Shown: in pieces, positions 22,786 to 34,439 of the stretch | Layout: each line of letters opens with the position of its first letter | How positions within the stretch are numbered: position 1 is the first letter of the stretch | Assembly (NCBI GenBank): GCA_963575745.1 | Contig: CAUYUJ010014550.1 | Coordinates: forward strand, 323,162 to 387,161 | DNA from: Prorocentrum cordatum | Taxonomy: Eukaryota > Sar > Dinophyceae > Prorocentrales > Prorocentraceae | DNA: 64,000 bases | Reading direction: 5' to 3' | Program-made: the position numbers and the translations under genes | Notes under the pieces: generated by a model | The model's database searches: none | Seen by the model: only the letters and a program-made list of their open reading frames with translations | Told to the model about the DNA's origin: nothing

Positions 22786-24907
22786 ACCAAGGAGGACGAG
22801 GAGGAGGACGACGACGACGATGACGAGGAGAAGCAGCAAGATGAGACGAGAAGGGCGGAGTGCGTTGAGGAGTAACTTTTGAATGGCCAGCAGTCCTCGC
22901 ATGGACAGTGCCCCGCGACCGATGCCCGCTGGGCCACCCGCGTGGGCCTCTTGATCTCCACCCTCGTTCATCACCTTCTTTTTTCCAGGCGCTTGCGCGC
23001 GCTATCGGTATTTAGCTTGTCCATTCCCGCTAGTTCATGTTGTCCCTTTCCGCCAGTCCGTGTGGACTACGCCACGCAGCAGCGGACGATAAAGGCCATC
23101 CCGCGGGAAAGGGGGTTGACCATGAGAGAGGGAGGGGAAGATGCAGAGAGAGAGAGACATATGTACAGCTTGCCCAGTTGATGTCAACGAGAGCTGGAGT
23201 TTCAGCGGGAGCTTGCAATATTCCATACACAAGATCACTCACACCAGTACGACTCCGGTATAAAAGTTGGGAACATTTAGATGGAAATGATAAGGGATGG
23301 GGGGAGATCGAGGGCGATGGGGGGAAACGAACGGCAGGAGGAGGAGGCGGAGGAGTAGTGCAGGTGGAGCAGTTGGAAAAGTATAGTGAGGCGGATGGTG
23401 ATTGATGGATGAAAGAGAGTGAGGGATAGGGAGGGAATGAACGGGTAGGAATTGGAACATGGAGAGGGATGGAGAGGGAAGGAGAGGATTGGGAGGGAGG
23501 AGGGGAAACATCAAGGAACGTAAGATGTGGAGGGGTGCACCTGCTTCCTGCCATTTTGCTCCATATTCCCCCATTACTGTGCTCATCCAGCGCCTTCTGC
23601 TCTTGCTCTCCATTGATCCCCTTACACTACGCCTCCCCCCCCCGCTTCCCTCACTCCGTCCTCCATCCTCATCTCTCATCCTGGCTTGTTTTATCCAAGA
23701 GTTTTACGCCACTTCCCCCCGACCTGAACAAGAGGAGATGTGCGGCGTTCGATTTCTTAGGCGTGTTGGTGTTCTGGTTTGCTTCTGTTCTCCTCCGCGT
23801 CTGTTGCGGGTTTCTCGGGGTCCTCAGGGGAGGCTTTTTGGGAGCCTGCTCAAGGCTCCTGTGTGTGTGTGTGTGAGTTGGGCCCCTCTGAGGGCTAACC
23901 TGGGGTCTCCCCGGGGGGCAGCTCGGGGGCAGTCTGGGCGTCTTGGGGGCCAGCTTGCGGGAGGACTCCCAGGGCCCGTTAGAGTTGCCCGGGAGGCGAG
24001 GCCTCCCGGGGCGCCTCTGGCCGTCTGCGGATCTTCTTTCCTCTTTGGCAGATTGTTGGGGGATCTTTTGGGCGGTCCGGTGCGGCTCTTGGCCCAGCTC
24101 CGGGGGCCTTTTCGGCTGGATCGGGCCAGCCACTCTGGGGAGGGGGGCTCCTCAGGCTGATGCTGGGGCTCAGAGCCCCGAAGTGGTGACGATGCGAAAA
24201 TCATTCACACACAGTGGAGTCTCGATGATTTGGGCTCCCTGGGGCCGTTCAGCGTGTCCTCCGGGGCACTTTGTGGGCGAGCTCCAGGCCAAGTGGGCCG
24301 TCCCAAGTCCAAAGGCCATCGTGGATGTTCTGGCGGCCTCTCCCGGCGCGTTGGAGCCCTCCCGGCACCTCGCGGCGTGCGGATTTGGAGGTTCCGAGGG
24401 CCAGGGGGGTGCGCCGAGGAGTTTGTCCCGCCCTCCTCGTCCCGCCCCCTCCCCGGCCCCACCCCCCAGATTGAGATTTTGGACGCCGGGGGAGGGGGGC
24501 AGGGGGATGGGAGAACAGCCAAGTGTCCCACACGCCCTCTCGACCGCGGCAAGCGGGTTCTGCGGACTCCTTTCTCTTCCCTTCTCCTTGCCCTTTCCCC
24601 CCCCTTCTTCCACCATCCTTTGCCAGCTTTGGTTCTGGGAAGCCCTCCAACAATGACTTCGTTTCGTCCACTAGTTGCCCTGACCTTGGGTGTTACACCA
24701 TGATGGTGCACCAGGCCACTGGTCCCACCAGCGGGGTTACTTCGCCCCAGAGCCATGCCACTTCAACTCCGCCCTCCCCACTCCCCCCCTCCCACATCCC
24801 TGAGATGCGTCGTCCTCCCTCTCACCCCTTCTTACCGTCCCCCCCTCCCTCTCAACCTCCCCTTCCCCCACGACTCGAGGCAGAAAAAATTGCATAAACA
24901 TTAACTT
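22786..24907. other. No gene recognised; low-complexity patches
   Basis: Contains GAC/GAG runs near 22,790-22,860, a GAGAGGGA-rich patch at 23,100-23,530, (GT)n at 23,862-23,875 and degenerate CTTGGGGGCC words at 23,890-24,140. Open frames across these are compositional. Confidence 0.45.
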
Positions 24908-25024
24908 TTGGCGCTCCGTGCGGATTTCTTGGATCCACGCTGGCCCCCCCGGCGCCCCGGGCGCGCTCCGCGCGCCAGGGAGGGGGGTCCAGCGCAGATC
25001 CAGGAAATCCTCGCGGAGCGCCAA
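24908..25024. mobile_element. Foldback element family B, copy 3
   Basis: The best-preserved copy: arms TTGGCGCTCCGTGCGGATTT and AAATCCTCGCGGAGCGCCAA around the GCGCGCCAGGGAGGGGGGTC core. A TTC microsatellite (about 25,046-25,092) follows directly. Confidence 0.75.
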
Positions 25025-25319
25025 CAGTTTAAGTGTATGTCGTGCTTTCTTCTTCTTCTTCTTCTTCTTCGTTTTCTTTTTCTTCTTCTTCTGACGACCC
25101 CTGCTGTTCGTGCTCCGCCCTCCGTCCTCCCGCGCCCCCACGCTGCGGGTTTCCAGGCGTCCGGGCGGTTCCTTGCGGCGACCATCCGCGACGGAGGCTT
25201 CGAGGCCGCCTTCCTCTCCGAGCGCCCGGGCCCGCCGCCCCTGGGGGCTCCCCGGGGAACTGGAGCGCCTCGCCTCGGGAACTCCCGGACATGCTGGCGG
25301 CGAGGGAAAGGGGGAGGGT

Positions 25320-25760
25320 CGGGAGCCTCGAGACGGGGGTCAGTGCAGACGGGGGTCAGCCAGGGCGCCGGATCCTGCAGGATCCTGTGAAGACCCCCTC
25401 TGGCTGACCCGGGTTTGCGAGCCGCTCGTGGCCGCGAGGCGGCCGCGCATATTGGCTGACCCGGGTTTGCGAAGACCTGCGTTGCAGTTTTTCTTTCCTG
25501 AATTGCAGTTTGTTGGTTTCCTGCTGACCCGGGTCTGGATTGACCCGGGTCAGGAGATCCCCGGGAGGGTCGGGGCTCAAGAGACGGGGGTCAATGCAAA
25601 CGGGGGGTCAGTTGGAGCGCCGGAGTGAGCAGGAATGTGCAGAGCCGGAGTCGCATTGACCCAGGCTTGGACGCAGGGTCCTGCAGGATCCTGCACGGCC
25701 CGACTGACCCGGGTTTGATTGCCCCGGGTCAGTGAGTCCCCGAGAGGGTCGGGCGGGTGG
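25320..25760. repeat. Palindromic CTGACCCGGGT repeat cluster
   Basis: CTGACCCGGGT or its complement occurs at least six times. At 25,523-25,553 two copies face each other as CTGACCCGGGT and ACCCGGGTCAG, separated by eight bases; the pair near 25,703-25,735 repeats this. GGGGGTCAGTGCAGACGGG-like words accompany them. Function unknown; non-coding. Confidence 0.7.
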
Positions 25761-25915
25761 TAATGGGAGGTGACCCGCATGGGGGGTGAAGACATGTCTT
25801 TTAGGGCCCCTTTTGGGTACCAGCTTGTTCCAAAAGGGGCCCTGAAGGGCCCACTTCGGGCCCTTTTCTTCACCCTCCATGTGGGTCACCCCCATAACCA
25901 CCCGCCCGCGAGGGG
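25745..25915. repeat. Long imperfect hairpin with a nested hairpin
   Basis: GGGTGGTAATGGGAGGTGAC and the following CCGCATGGGGGGTGAAGA pair with TCTTCACCCTCCATGTGGG and the CACCCCCATAACCACCC that follows, giving arms of about 40 bases. Inside, GGGCCCCTTTTGG pairs with CCAAAAGGGGCCC. It could be a MITE or a structured transcript. Confidence 0.7.
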
Positions 25916-26229
25916 AGTGTGGGCGGGGAAGGGGGGGGGGGACAAGCCCATAAGACCAAGGCTCCCAACAGAGAGCTGTGACGTAACAAGTTCCTGACAC
26001 CAAGGCCCAGCCAAGGCTCAGGAACGGGCGGCAACGCAACAATCTCTGAACAGCAAGGCTCCCAAGAGCGAGGGGTGACGTAACAAGCTCTCAACGCCAA
26101 GGCTCAGTACGAACGGTGGTGTGCGTAATTTCGGTTTCTGTTGCTGCAGCGCTCTTTCCGTTTCCGTGCCGGCCCCAGGTAACAGAAAGAGCGAGGTACG
26201 AGTGATGACGTTGAGTTGGGGCGAAGCCC

Positions 26230-26489
26230 TTAAGGGAGGGGTCCAGGAGAGGGGCCCCCAAGAGGCGCCCAAGGGGCGTCCCAAGATTACCCCAAGAGGC
26301 CCAAATCATTGGCGTTCCTTTCTGGGAAACGCGCATTTTTCGTATATACGGCTTTTCGGTTTTCACTGCGTGACGACGGCCCAAGAGGCCCCCAAGACCG
26401 TCGCAAGACGGCCCAACAGGCTCCCAAGAGGCCACCAAAACGGCCCAAGAGGGCCCCAAGACGGCCCAAGAGGCGCCCACGCGACCTAA
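26230..26489. repeat. CCAAGAGGCC dispersed low-complexity repeat
   Basis: Degenerate tandem CCAAGAGGCCCCCAAGACGG words. The same word, in one orientation or the other, fills parts of 32,530-32,660, 35,010-35,290, 41,460-42,000, 44,310-44,790, 60,990-61,590 and 63,900-64,000. Confidence 0.7.
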
Positions 26490-26596
26490 AACACGCATCC
26501 CAGAGCTATTCTATGTCTTGGTTTTAGGCTGTTTCGTTTAGTTTTTTAGGTTTTTAGGCCTCCCGTGCTAAAACATAGCCCTCTGGAAGGTCAGGG
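26490..26596. mobile_element. MITE family D, partial inverted copy
   Basis: The interior AGCTATTCTATGTCTTGG and GGCTGTTTCGTTTAG is the reverse complement of copy 1, and the end CTCTGGAAGGTCAGGG matches one terminal arm. The other arm is missing. Confidence 0.6.
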
Positions 26597-26721
26597 GGGG
26601 GCGGCCCGCGGGCCGCCGGCTCCCCGGCGCCAGAGGCCCCTGCCCGGGAGGAGCAGTACGGCGGCACGCCCTTCTGAAGAGGCGCGGCGCCCTCGGCGGG
26701 CAGGAGCCCCGCGGGCTCCGC

Positions 26722-26886
26722 CCTCCTCCTCCTCCTCCCCCTCCCCCTCCAATCCCTCCCTCCTCCTCCTCCTCCTCCTCCTCCTCCTCCTCCTCCTCCT
26801 CCTCCTCCTCCTCCCTCCTCCTCCTCCTCCTCCTCCTCCTCCTCCTCCTCCTCCTCCTCCTCCTCCTCCTCCTCCTCCTCCTCCGC
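26722..26886. repeat. (CTC)n microsatellite, about 165 bp
   Basis: Nearly pure CTC with two CCCTC phase breaks. Confidence 0.95.
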
Positions 26887-27435
26887 CTCCGCGAGGGCGA
26901 GGGGAGGCCGCGGGAGGAGCGCACCGCCGACCCCAGCTGGCCGCGCTTGGGGGCCGCTGAAGAAGGAACCCCTTTCCGTTTGGGAGGGGCTCAGTGTTCC
27001 TTAGTTGTTTCACAGTGCTCCTTGGGTTTTCTTGCGGTATCCCATGGAACATCTGAGTTTCACTTATGGGAGAAAGGGACCTCGTTCCTTATTTATCGTT
27101 CCTTAGGTCAACGCCCCGACTGTACTCGCAGACGTCTGCAAAAACACGCATGTCTGCTTCGATGGGAGCTATGGTAGATCCCCTGCGGCGGATCCAGGCC
27201 ATCTGCGAGCAGTTGCTTTGCGAGTAGTGGAATGCGCTCGTCTAGTGGGGGCGAGGAGGCGGCGAGAGTCGGGGCTCTCCCGTTCCGGCCCTGCACAGAT
27301 CCTAGCGTCTCCATTTTATCGAGCCTGGCGCTGTCGGGCCCCAGTACCATCGCAGATCGATCCGGCCCGAAAAGTGCAGCAGAAGGATGGGGTCTATAGG
27401 ACTTCGGCCGTTTGTTTGTTTGGTTTGTTTTCTTC
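26887..27435. other. No gene recognised
   Basis: Unique sequence of mixed composition, short frames only. Confidence 0.4.
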
Positions 27436-27439
27436 GTGT

Positions 27440-27525
27440 GTATACATATATATATATATATGTACATATATATACATACATATATACATACATATGTATA
27501 TATATGTATATATATATATACACAC
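27440..27525. repeat. TA/CATA microsatellite
   Basis: Alternating TATATA, CATA and TGTATA units over about 85 bases; the most AT-rich spot in the window. Confidence 0.95.
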
Positions 27526-29147
27526 TAAGAAACTGCTCATGTGTTTCGCGACGTCGGATCTCAGGGCCCGCCCTCTCTCCCTCTGCCCTATGTCCCCTGC
27601 TGCCCAGCCCTCCTGCATCCTCCGTCTCCTCACGCTCCCTCCTGTCCTCCGCCTCCTCATCTTCCTCCTCTTCCTCGCCCTCTACCTCGTCGTCGTCCTC
27701 CTCGTCCTCCGCGAAGACCCGGGTGATCCCCAGAGTGCGTCCTGGATGCAGGGGCAACGTTAGGGGGGGAAGGGCTCTCCGAGAGGGACGGACTCGCCGC
27801 CCTCAGTCGCCCAGTTGTCGCCGGTAGATCCCCCAGAAGCCCACCGCGCCCAGGGCGGTCAAGAGCTGCGTTTTCCCCCCCCTCGCAGCGTTTTCCCTCC
27901 CAGCGTCTTCCCTCGCGGCGCGTTCCCTCGCGGAGCCGCCCCCCCCCCTCGCGGCGTGCTCCCTCCCTCCTGCCGCGGGCCCCTCTCTCGCGAGTGCTCA
28001 CAGAGGCGCCCTCTTGTCGCCGAGCTGCCCCCTCGGAGAGCGGGGCGCTCCCCATGCGGACCAGGAGCCATCTTTCGTCCGCCTAGCTCTTGGAATTATG
28101 ATGTTCTATCTCTCTATGTATTAGTTCTATTTAAGATGTTTACATATATCTATGTATTATCAAGATGGTCCGAGTGTTGGTATTTTCATCTATCTGGCAC
28201 GCACGTGCGTTTAGCGAGAACCCTTCTGTGAAACCGAGCAGTCGCCCACATCCGCACATGTTTCAGTTGTTTGTCGTCAGCGCTGGGCTTTCTCGGGTCT
28301 ACGAGGTAAGCTTCCGCCGCTTCGTTAATGGAGAAACGCTGCGAGACATTCTACGCCGTCCCGGGTCCCCCGGGTCAGTTCCTCTCTTTTCCCTCCCGCC
28401 CCGGGGCCGCCTGAACCTGGAATCGTAGACCCCAATCGCCCATCCATCGCCCCGACCGGGGCCTGGTCCTGAGAACTATAGCCCACAACGTTGGGACAGA
28501 AATTATCCGGTCTCGATAAGTGGGCGCCGGCGGTAAGCCGTCAACCAAGCTACCGCCGGGACCTCGTAGAGCTCCTTGCACGCATAAGAGTGCCCTCAAT
28601 GCAGACGGAAAGCCTCCTAGAGCACCAGCCTGAAAATTCAAAAAACATATTCTCAAGGTTTAAACACAAACTGAGGTCCGCCGAGCGTTTTTTAAGTATT
28701 TGGAGACCTAACACAGCAACCGGTGAACGCGACAGAACCTATGACAGGTGCGCGGAATCTTCACTCCGGAAAGGAATTCTGAAAAGTCTTCTAATTTTCA
28801 GAAAATTTGCAATTTCTTTTACATATTTTTTCTTGAGGTCGGTCTCCGGAAATGAAACGGTATACATTTTCCAGATACGCCCTTGATTGATATATGAGAT
28901 CCGGCGCACGCAGCATGATGTAATGCTCCGCCCAAAAATCTTGGATTGCAAAATGGCTTGTCAAATCTCTTACAATGTTCGACAAACCGAGCTCAGGTCA
29001 TCACGAGCTGCATTCTGGCCCGGTCTGCAAACTAGGTCCACCCTGCCGCGGAATCCCTCTAGCTCTTGTCGAACTGAGAGCTCCACGGGGTATTATCGGC
29101 GGCCTACCTCCGATCGGTGCTCCACGTATCGATGGTGTCGTCCTGCT
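27526..29147. other. No gene recognised; AT-richer block
   Basis: 27,600-27,720 is CCTC-rich and 27,870-27,990 has TCGCGGCGT/CCCTC words. From 28,080 to 28,990 the GC content falls. A 131-codon plus-strand frame (28,491-28,886) contains RFLSIWRPNTATGERDRTYD and a hydrophobic end, but no family is recognised and an opposing frame overlaps it. Confidence 0.35.
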
Positions 29148-30046
29148 TGGCATCGCTCAGACGCGTGCACTTTTCTCGGCGAGGGCCATCGAGGAGTATC
29201 CTGGAACACCCCGCGAAGGATAAGCGCACGGAATCGACAGAGGCACGGGGAACGGACGCCCGAGCGGTGGGCGAGGAGCATCCCGGAGCACCTCGCGAAG
29301 GATACGTGCACGGAACCGACAGAGGCACGGGGAACGGGCGCCCGAGCGGTGGGCGAGGGGCATCCCGGACCTCCTCGCGAAGGATACGTGCACGGAACCG
29401 ACAGAGGCACGGGGAACGGGCGCCCGAGCGGTGGGCGAGGGGCATCCCGGACCTCCTCGCGAAGGATACGTGCACGGAACCGACAGAGGCACGGGGAACG
29501 GGCGCCCGAGCGGTGGGCGAGGGGCATCCCGGACCTCCTCGCGAAGGATACGTGCACGGAACCGACAGAGGCACGGGGAACGGACGTCCGAGCGGTGGGC
29601 GAGGAGCATCCCGGACCTCCTCGCGAAGGAGAAGTGCACGGAACCGACAGAGGCACGGGGAGGGAGGTCCGAGCGGTGGGCGAGGAGCATCCTGGAGCAC
29701 CTCGCGAAGGATACGTGCACGGAACCGACAGAGGCACGGGGAACGGACGTCCGAGCGGTGGGCGAGGAGCATCCCGGAGCACCTCGCGAAGGATACGTGC
29801 ACGGAACCGACAGAGGCATGGGGAACGGGCGCCCGAGCGGTGGGCGAGGAGCATCCTGGAGCACCTCGCGAAGGATACGTGCACGAAACCGACAGAGGCA
29901 TGGGGAACGGACGTCCGAGCGAGGGGCGAGGCGCATCCTGGGGCACCTCGCGAAGTGGAGGTGCACGAGATCGAAGGAGGCACGGGGAACGGACGACCGA
30001 AAGATGGGCGAGCAGCATCCGCAGCCTCGAAATCGCGGAACGCCTG

Positions 30047-30088
30047 CTCCTCCTCCTCCTCCTCCTCCTCCTCCTCCTCCTCCTCCTC
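30047..30088. repeat. (CTC)n inside the 82-bp array
   Basis: About 14 CTC units interrupt the array, in frame with both long open frames. Confidence 0.9.
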
Positions 30089-31183
30089 GGCATCGCAGCA
30101 GCACGCACTTTCCTCGACGCTGGCAGCAGCATCGCAGCATTGCGGAACGCCCCGCGAAACGTAGCTGCACGAAGTCGACAGAGGCACGGGAGACGGACAT
30201 CCGACCGGTGGGCGAGGGGCATCCCGGAACGCTTCGCGAAGAATAGGTGCACGCGAAGTCGACAGAGGCACGGGAAACGGACGTCCGACCGGTGGGCGGG
30301 GAGCATTTTGGATTTCTTCGCGAAGGGCAAGTGCGCAAAATCGACAGATGCACGCGGGGCGAACGTCCGTGCGACGGGCGAGGGGCACCCTGGCACACCT
30401 CGCGAAACATAAGATAAGTGCACGAAATCGACGGAGACACGGGGCGCTGACGTCCGAGCGATCGGCGAGGGGCATCCTGGGACACCTCGCGGAGAAGAAG
30501 TGCACGAAATCGACGGAGACACGGGGCGCGGACGTCCGGGCGATCGGCGAGGGGCATCTTGGAGTACCTCGCGAAGAATCAGAGCGACATCGGCAGAGGC
30601 ACGGGGAACCGTCCGAACTGTGGACGGGGAACACCCAGCGAAGAATAAATGCACGAAGTCGACAGGCACGGGAAACACACGGACGTCCGAGCGATGTGCG
30701 AGGAACATGTTGGAGCATTTCGCGAAGAACAAAGAAACAAAATCGACAGAGGCACGGGGCGAGGGCGTCTGAGCGATGGGCGAGGAGCATCCTGGGACAC
30801 CTCGCGAAGATTAAGTGCGTCGACGGAGGCGCGGGATACGGACGCCCGAGCGGTAGGCGAGAAGCATCTGGGAACACCTCGCGAAACAACAGTGCGCGAA
30901 ATCGACAGGGAGGAACGGGAAACGGACGTCCGAGCGATGGGCGAGGAGCATCCTGGAGCACCTCGCGAAGAAGAGTACACGACATCGACAGAGGCACGGA
31001 AAACGGGCGGCCGCGCGGGGGGCGAGGGGCATCTTGGAGCACCCCGCGAGAATGGCGGCGAGAGGCGCGGGGCGCCGACGTCCGAGCGATGGGCGCGGGG
31101 CATCCTGCGAAGAAGTCGACGGAGGCACGAGGCGCGGGCGACCGAGCGGTGGGCGAGGAGCATCCTGGACCACCTCGCGAAGA

Positions 31184-31236
31184 AGAAAAAGAAGAAGAAG
31201 AAGAAGAAGAAGAAGAAGAAGAAGAAGAAGAAGAAG
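31184..31236. repeat. (AAG)n inside the 82-bp array
   Basis: About 17 AAG units. They appear to have grown from the CGAAGAAG word of the unit. Confidence 0.9.
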
Positions 31237-31805
31237 CGCGCGAACTCGACGAAGGCGCGGGGCGAAGGGCATTTTGGCACGCCTCGCCAAGAATACTTGC
31301 ACGATTTCGACGGAGGCACGGGGCGCGGGCGTCCGAGCGGCGGGCGAGGGGCATCCTGGAACACCTCGCGAAACACAAGTGCACGAAAAATCGGCAAGAG
31401 GCGCGGGGCACGGGCGTCCGGGCGGTGGGCGCGGGGCATCCCGGGCCACCTCGCGAGACAGAAGTGCACGGAGTCGACAGAGGCACGGGGAACGGACGTC
31501 CGAGCGGTGGGCGAGGAGCACATCGCGCAGAAGAAGTGCACGAAGTCGACAGAGGCGCGGGGCGCGGGGCTCCGCGCGGTGGGCGAGGAGCATCGTGGAA
31601 CACTTCGCGAAGAATCAGCGCACGAAATCTGCAGAGGCGCGGGGCGCGGACGTCCAAGCGGTGGGAGCAGAGCATCCTGGAACCCCGAAGGAGAACTGCA
31701 CGAAATCGACAAAGGCACGGGGCGCGGACGTCCGAGCGGTGGGCGAGAAGGAAGCATCCTAGAACACCTCGCGAAGAATAGGTGCACGAAATCGACAGAG
31801 GCACG

Positions 31806-32695
31806 GGGCCGCCGTTGGCGTTCAACATTGAGCGCCGCCGGCGACCCAGAATCCGCCGAAATTGAACGATCTGATGTTTCGAAAACAGCCGATCGTTGAA
31901 GGCTGGACGATCCCCTTAGTGTCAGAAACCACCGGCGGAGTCGGCACGACGCGAACCTGTCGTACGACCCGTGCACGGGGAGACATGAGCGGGGAAGAAG
32001 GCAGAAGGGTGGAACGACGTAGCGGGCGGCTCTCCGGGACTGTGCTGGCATCCCTTGCATCACGCCACAACGTGCAGTTTCCCTTGTCTCCCCAGGTCTC
32101 CTGCCAAATTGTATTGGTTTTTGCTTTTCGTCGTCGTCGTCGCCCTCCCTCATTCCCCGTGAATTGTCACGCTAATGAGTCGCACCGGGGTCCAAAGTGC
32201 ATCTTGGGCCCCTGGCCCAACCGCCCTGCTTTTATAGGGCCGCACCTCTGTTCGTATGTCGGCGCCTCGCCTCGCCTCGCCACCACACTTTACGGGAAAA
32301 TAGTAATTCAGCCCATACAGTGCAGGCCCATGCCAAGAAACACCCTGCTTACCTCCAGGGTGTCCTGGGTTTCTTGGGTTTCGATGGTTTTGCGATGGAG
32401 AGCGCGACGTTCCCACGCAAATAATCAATGGACGTCCTGGGAACTCAGGGTTTGGTTTCTTGTGGAAGGTATCTTGTGGACTGGCCTCCAACGTTACTCA
32501 GCCCATATCCAGCTGCCCCCAGGTAACGCCCACGACGGCCCCAAGAGGACCCTTGGATGGCCTGGAGAGGGCTATGGGACACCAGTGACCGAGGAAGCCG
32601 CCAAGATGGCCCCGAGGGCCCAAGACAACCCAAGAGGTGCCCAAGATGCTCCCAAAGAGCCGCAGCCATTTGTCCAGTGGAGGTGTCCAGTTTGA
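31806..32695. other. No gene recognised
   Basis: Unique sequence. It contains a GGTTTCTTGTGGAAGG-like patch (about 32,452-32,500) that resembles the words near 36,690 and 37,480 in the duplicated segment, then CCAAGAGG words to 32,660. Confidence 0.4.
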
Positions 32696-32734
32696 TATCG
32701 TGTCTGATTCCTGTCTGAACAGCTCCCCGCCGCC

Positions 32735-33175
32735 ATGTTCTGCGCCATGTTTCAGGATGGTGGGGCGGCTCTCGCCGAGCAAGGGACGGGGAAGGTGGCG
32801 CGCGCTGAGCCGGACGGGATCAGCTTGGCCCTCACGCGATGCCCAACCGAAGAGCGACTCCGTCGACGACGGCCAGGACGCCAACGCGCACGAGACGAGC
32901 CGGGGCGCCACCGCGATGCCGAAGGACGGCGACGAGCTGGCGTTCCTCGAGGCGGCGTCCCTCGCCGACCCGCGCCCTCGCCCCCCCAGGCGCCTCAGGT
33001 CCGCGGCGTACTGGGAGCAGAATGCCGCCGCAATCGCCGCCAAGTGGCCCGCGCGTTCGCCTTGGGAGCCGGGCGTGAGGCCGCGCCGCCCGTACCTCGA
33101 CGAAGGTCATTGCCCAGCAGAGTACCCCCAACCCAGCGCGAAGTCCCCGAGCTGGCCAGTCGGCCACGCGCAGAG
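32735..33175 (+). CDS. High-GC3 exon-like segment, unknown protein
   Basis: Two frames share the coding signal. From an ATG at 32,735 one reads MFCAMFQDGGAALAEQ to about 32,830. A second then runs through DAQPKSDSVDDGQDANAHET, DGDELAFLEAASLADP and RSAAYWEQNAAAIAAKWP to a possible GT donor at 33,176. In the second frame nearly every third position is G or C, unlike the surrounding DNA, which is strong evidence of a real coding exon. The change of frame near 32,830 may be an assembly or decay shift. No domain is recognised. Confidence 0.45.
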
Positions 33176-33818
33176 GTGGGGTGGGGGGGAGTGGGGAGGG
33201 CTTCTCAGAAGCAGCTTCCTTTAATGAGCCTCCTCCTCTCCTTCCGCCTCCTTGTGCGCACCGCCAGCCCAGGTTGGCTGGGCATCCCCGGACATGGTAA
33301 CAACTCGGATGGAACCCGCACGCCCCCCAACCCGAAATCTTGGGCTTCGGGTTGAGTAAGTGAGGTAGTAGACCTCGGAGTTTTTGTTCGTCTTGGATTG
33401 AACGCGTATCGACGATCAGCACCCCCCAAGAAGGCTCAACAGCGCCAAATAGCGCCCCAGAGCGTCCGGTAGCGCCGACCAGCGCTAACAAAAATCCAGT
33501 CTGTAGCGCCAGGCGAGGAAGATGCACCGTGTCCGCCCTTGCGCGGGATCGGTTGCGCCTGTGGGTGCGATGTGGACCACCAGAAGCTTCTGTGAGCTGC
33601 TTTCTAAGGTTTCGAGAAGGGGATCGACTACATAATCGATCTGCCCCAACATGTTTTTCTCGTCGAATCTGCGGAGGAAAATAGCTCGAGGTCTCAGCAT
33701 ATCTACAACACACATCCGCGCATTCGTCGTACACCTTCGATGTGGGAGAAATCCATTCTTCGGGGGCAGACAGATTAGTTCTGTGGTCGATCCCCCACTC
33801 GAAGGTTGGAGCGGTCAG
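33176..33818. other. Possible intron or spacer
   Basis: GC falls and all frames carry stops between two GC3-rich segments. It starts GTGGGGTGGG and ends ...GGTCAG, which would suit a GT-AG intron, but the reading phases on the two sides do not agree with that simple junction. Confidence 0.3.
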
Positions 33819-34034
33819 GCCGGCAGCCGCGAAGGGCACCGCCTCGGGCCGGCGGCGCCCGCGGCGCCCGCGGCGCCGGCGGCGGTGTGCACCGAGGGCG
33901 ACGGCGCGGTGCGCAGCCCCGGGAGCTTGGCGGGCGCCATCTCGATGGCGCTTCGCCGCAAGGGGCGCGGGCCTCCCGCGCCGCCGGGGTCGCCCTCGGC
34001 GGCGCACGTGGCAGCGCCGAACGTGCGCGGCTGA
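33819..34034 (+). CDS. High-GC3 terminal exon-like segment
   Basis: The frame reads through an alanine/proline run into VCTEGDGAVRSPGSLAGAIS, then MALRRKGRGPPAPPGSPS, and ends with TGA at 34,032-34,034. Almost all third positions are G or C. It probably belongs with the segment at 32,735-33,175. Unknown function; likely disordered. Confidence 0.4.
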   Translation, partial: AGSREGHRLGPAAPAAPAAPAAVCTEGDGAVRSPGSLAGAISMALRRKGRGPPAPPGSPSAAHVAAPNVRG

Positions 34035-34064
34035 GCTCGAGCAGACGTCGGCGGTGAGTCCAGG

Positions 34065-34430
34065 GGGAGGAGGAGGAGGAGGTGGAGGAGGAGGTGGAGG
34101 TGGAGGAGGAGGAGGTGGAGGAGGAGGAGGAGGAGGAGGAGGGGGAGGAGGAGGAGGAGGAGGGAGGAGGAGGAGGAGGAGGAGGAGGAGGAGAGGAGGA
34201 GGAGGAGGAGCAGGAGGAGGAGGAGGAGGAGGGGGAGGGGGGGGGAGGGGGGGGGGGGAGAGGGGGGGGAGGGGGAGGGGGAGGGGGAGGAGGAAGAGGA
34301 GAAGGAGGAGGAGGAGGAGGAGGAGGAGGAGGAGGCGGAGGAGGAGGAGGAGGAGGAGGAGGAGGAGGAGGAGGAGCGGAGGAGGGGGGGGAGGATGAGG
34401 AGGAGGAGGAGGAGGAGGAGGAGAAACACC
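34065..34430. repeat. (GGA)n/(G)n microsatellite, about 365 bp
   Basis: GGA, GGTGGA and G-run units. The longest purine microsatellite in the window. Confidence 0.95.
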
Positions 34431-34439
34431 ACATTAGCA

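Larger units (their letters stand above)
29148..31805. repeat. 82-bp tandem array (about 31 units), open in all frames
   Basis: The start of the GCGAAGGATACG word falls at 29,295, 29,377, 29,459, 29,541, 29,623, 29,704, 29,786, 29,868 and 29,950: a period of 82 with one 81. Units carry CACGGAACCGACAGAGGCAC and GTCCGAGCGGTGGGCGAGG. After 30,100 the units diverge and vary in length. Because 82 leaves remainder 1 on division by 3, any frame passes through all three phases of the unit, yet open frames of 911 codons (minus, 29,093-31,828) and over 400 codons (plus) persist. The translation is repetitive arginine/glycine- or proline/serine-rich. Two microsatellites interrupt it at 30,047 and 31,184. 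Whether it is transcribed is unknown. Confidence 0.85.

Noticed and set aside
29148-31805. CRISPR array
   Set aside because: The repeats are directly adjacent with no unique spacers, there are no cas genes, and the setting is eukaryotic. The same holds for 62,097-63,355.
29093-31828. 911-codon ATG ORF on the minus strand as a real gene
   Set aside because: It lies wholly in the 82-bp tandem array, the translation is the unit read in three phases, and several other frames are as open. Kept as a repeat finding only.
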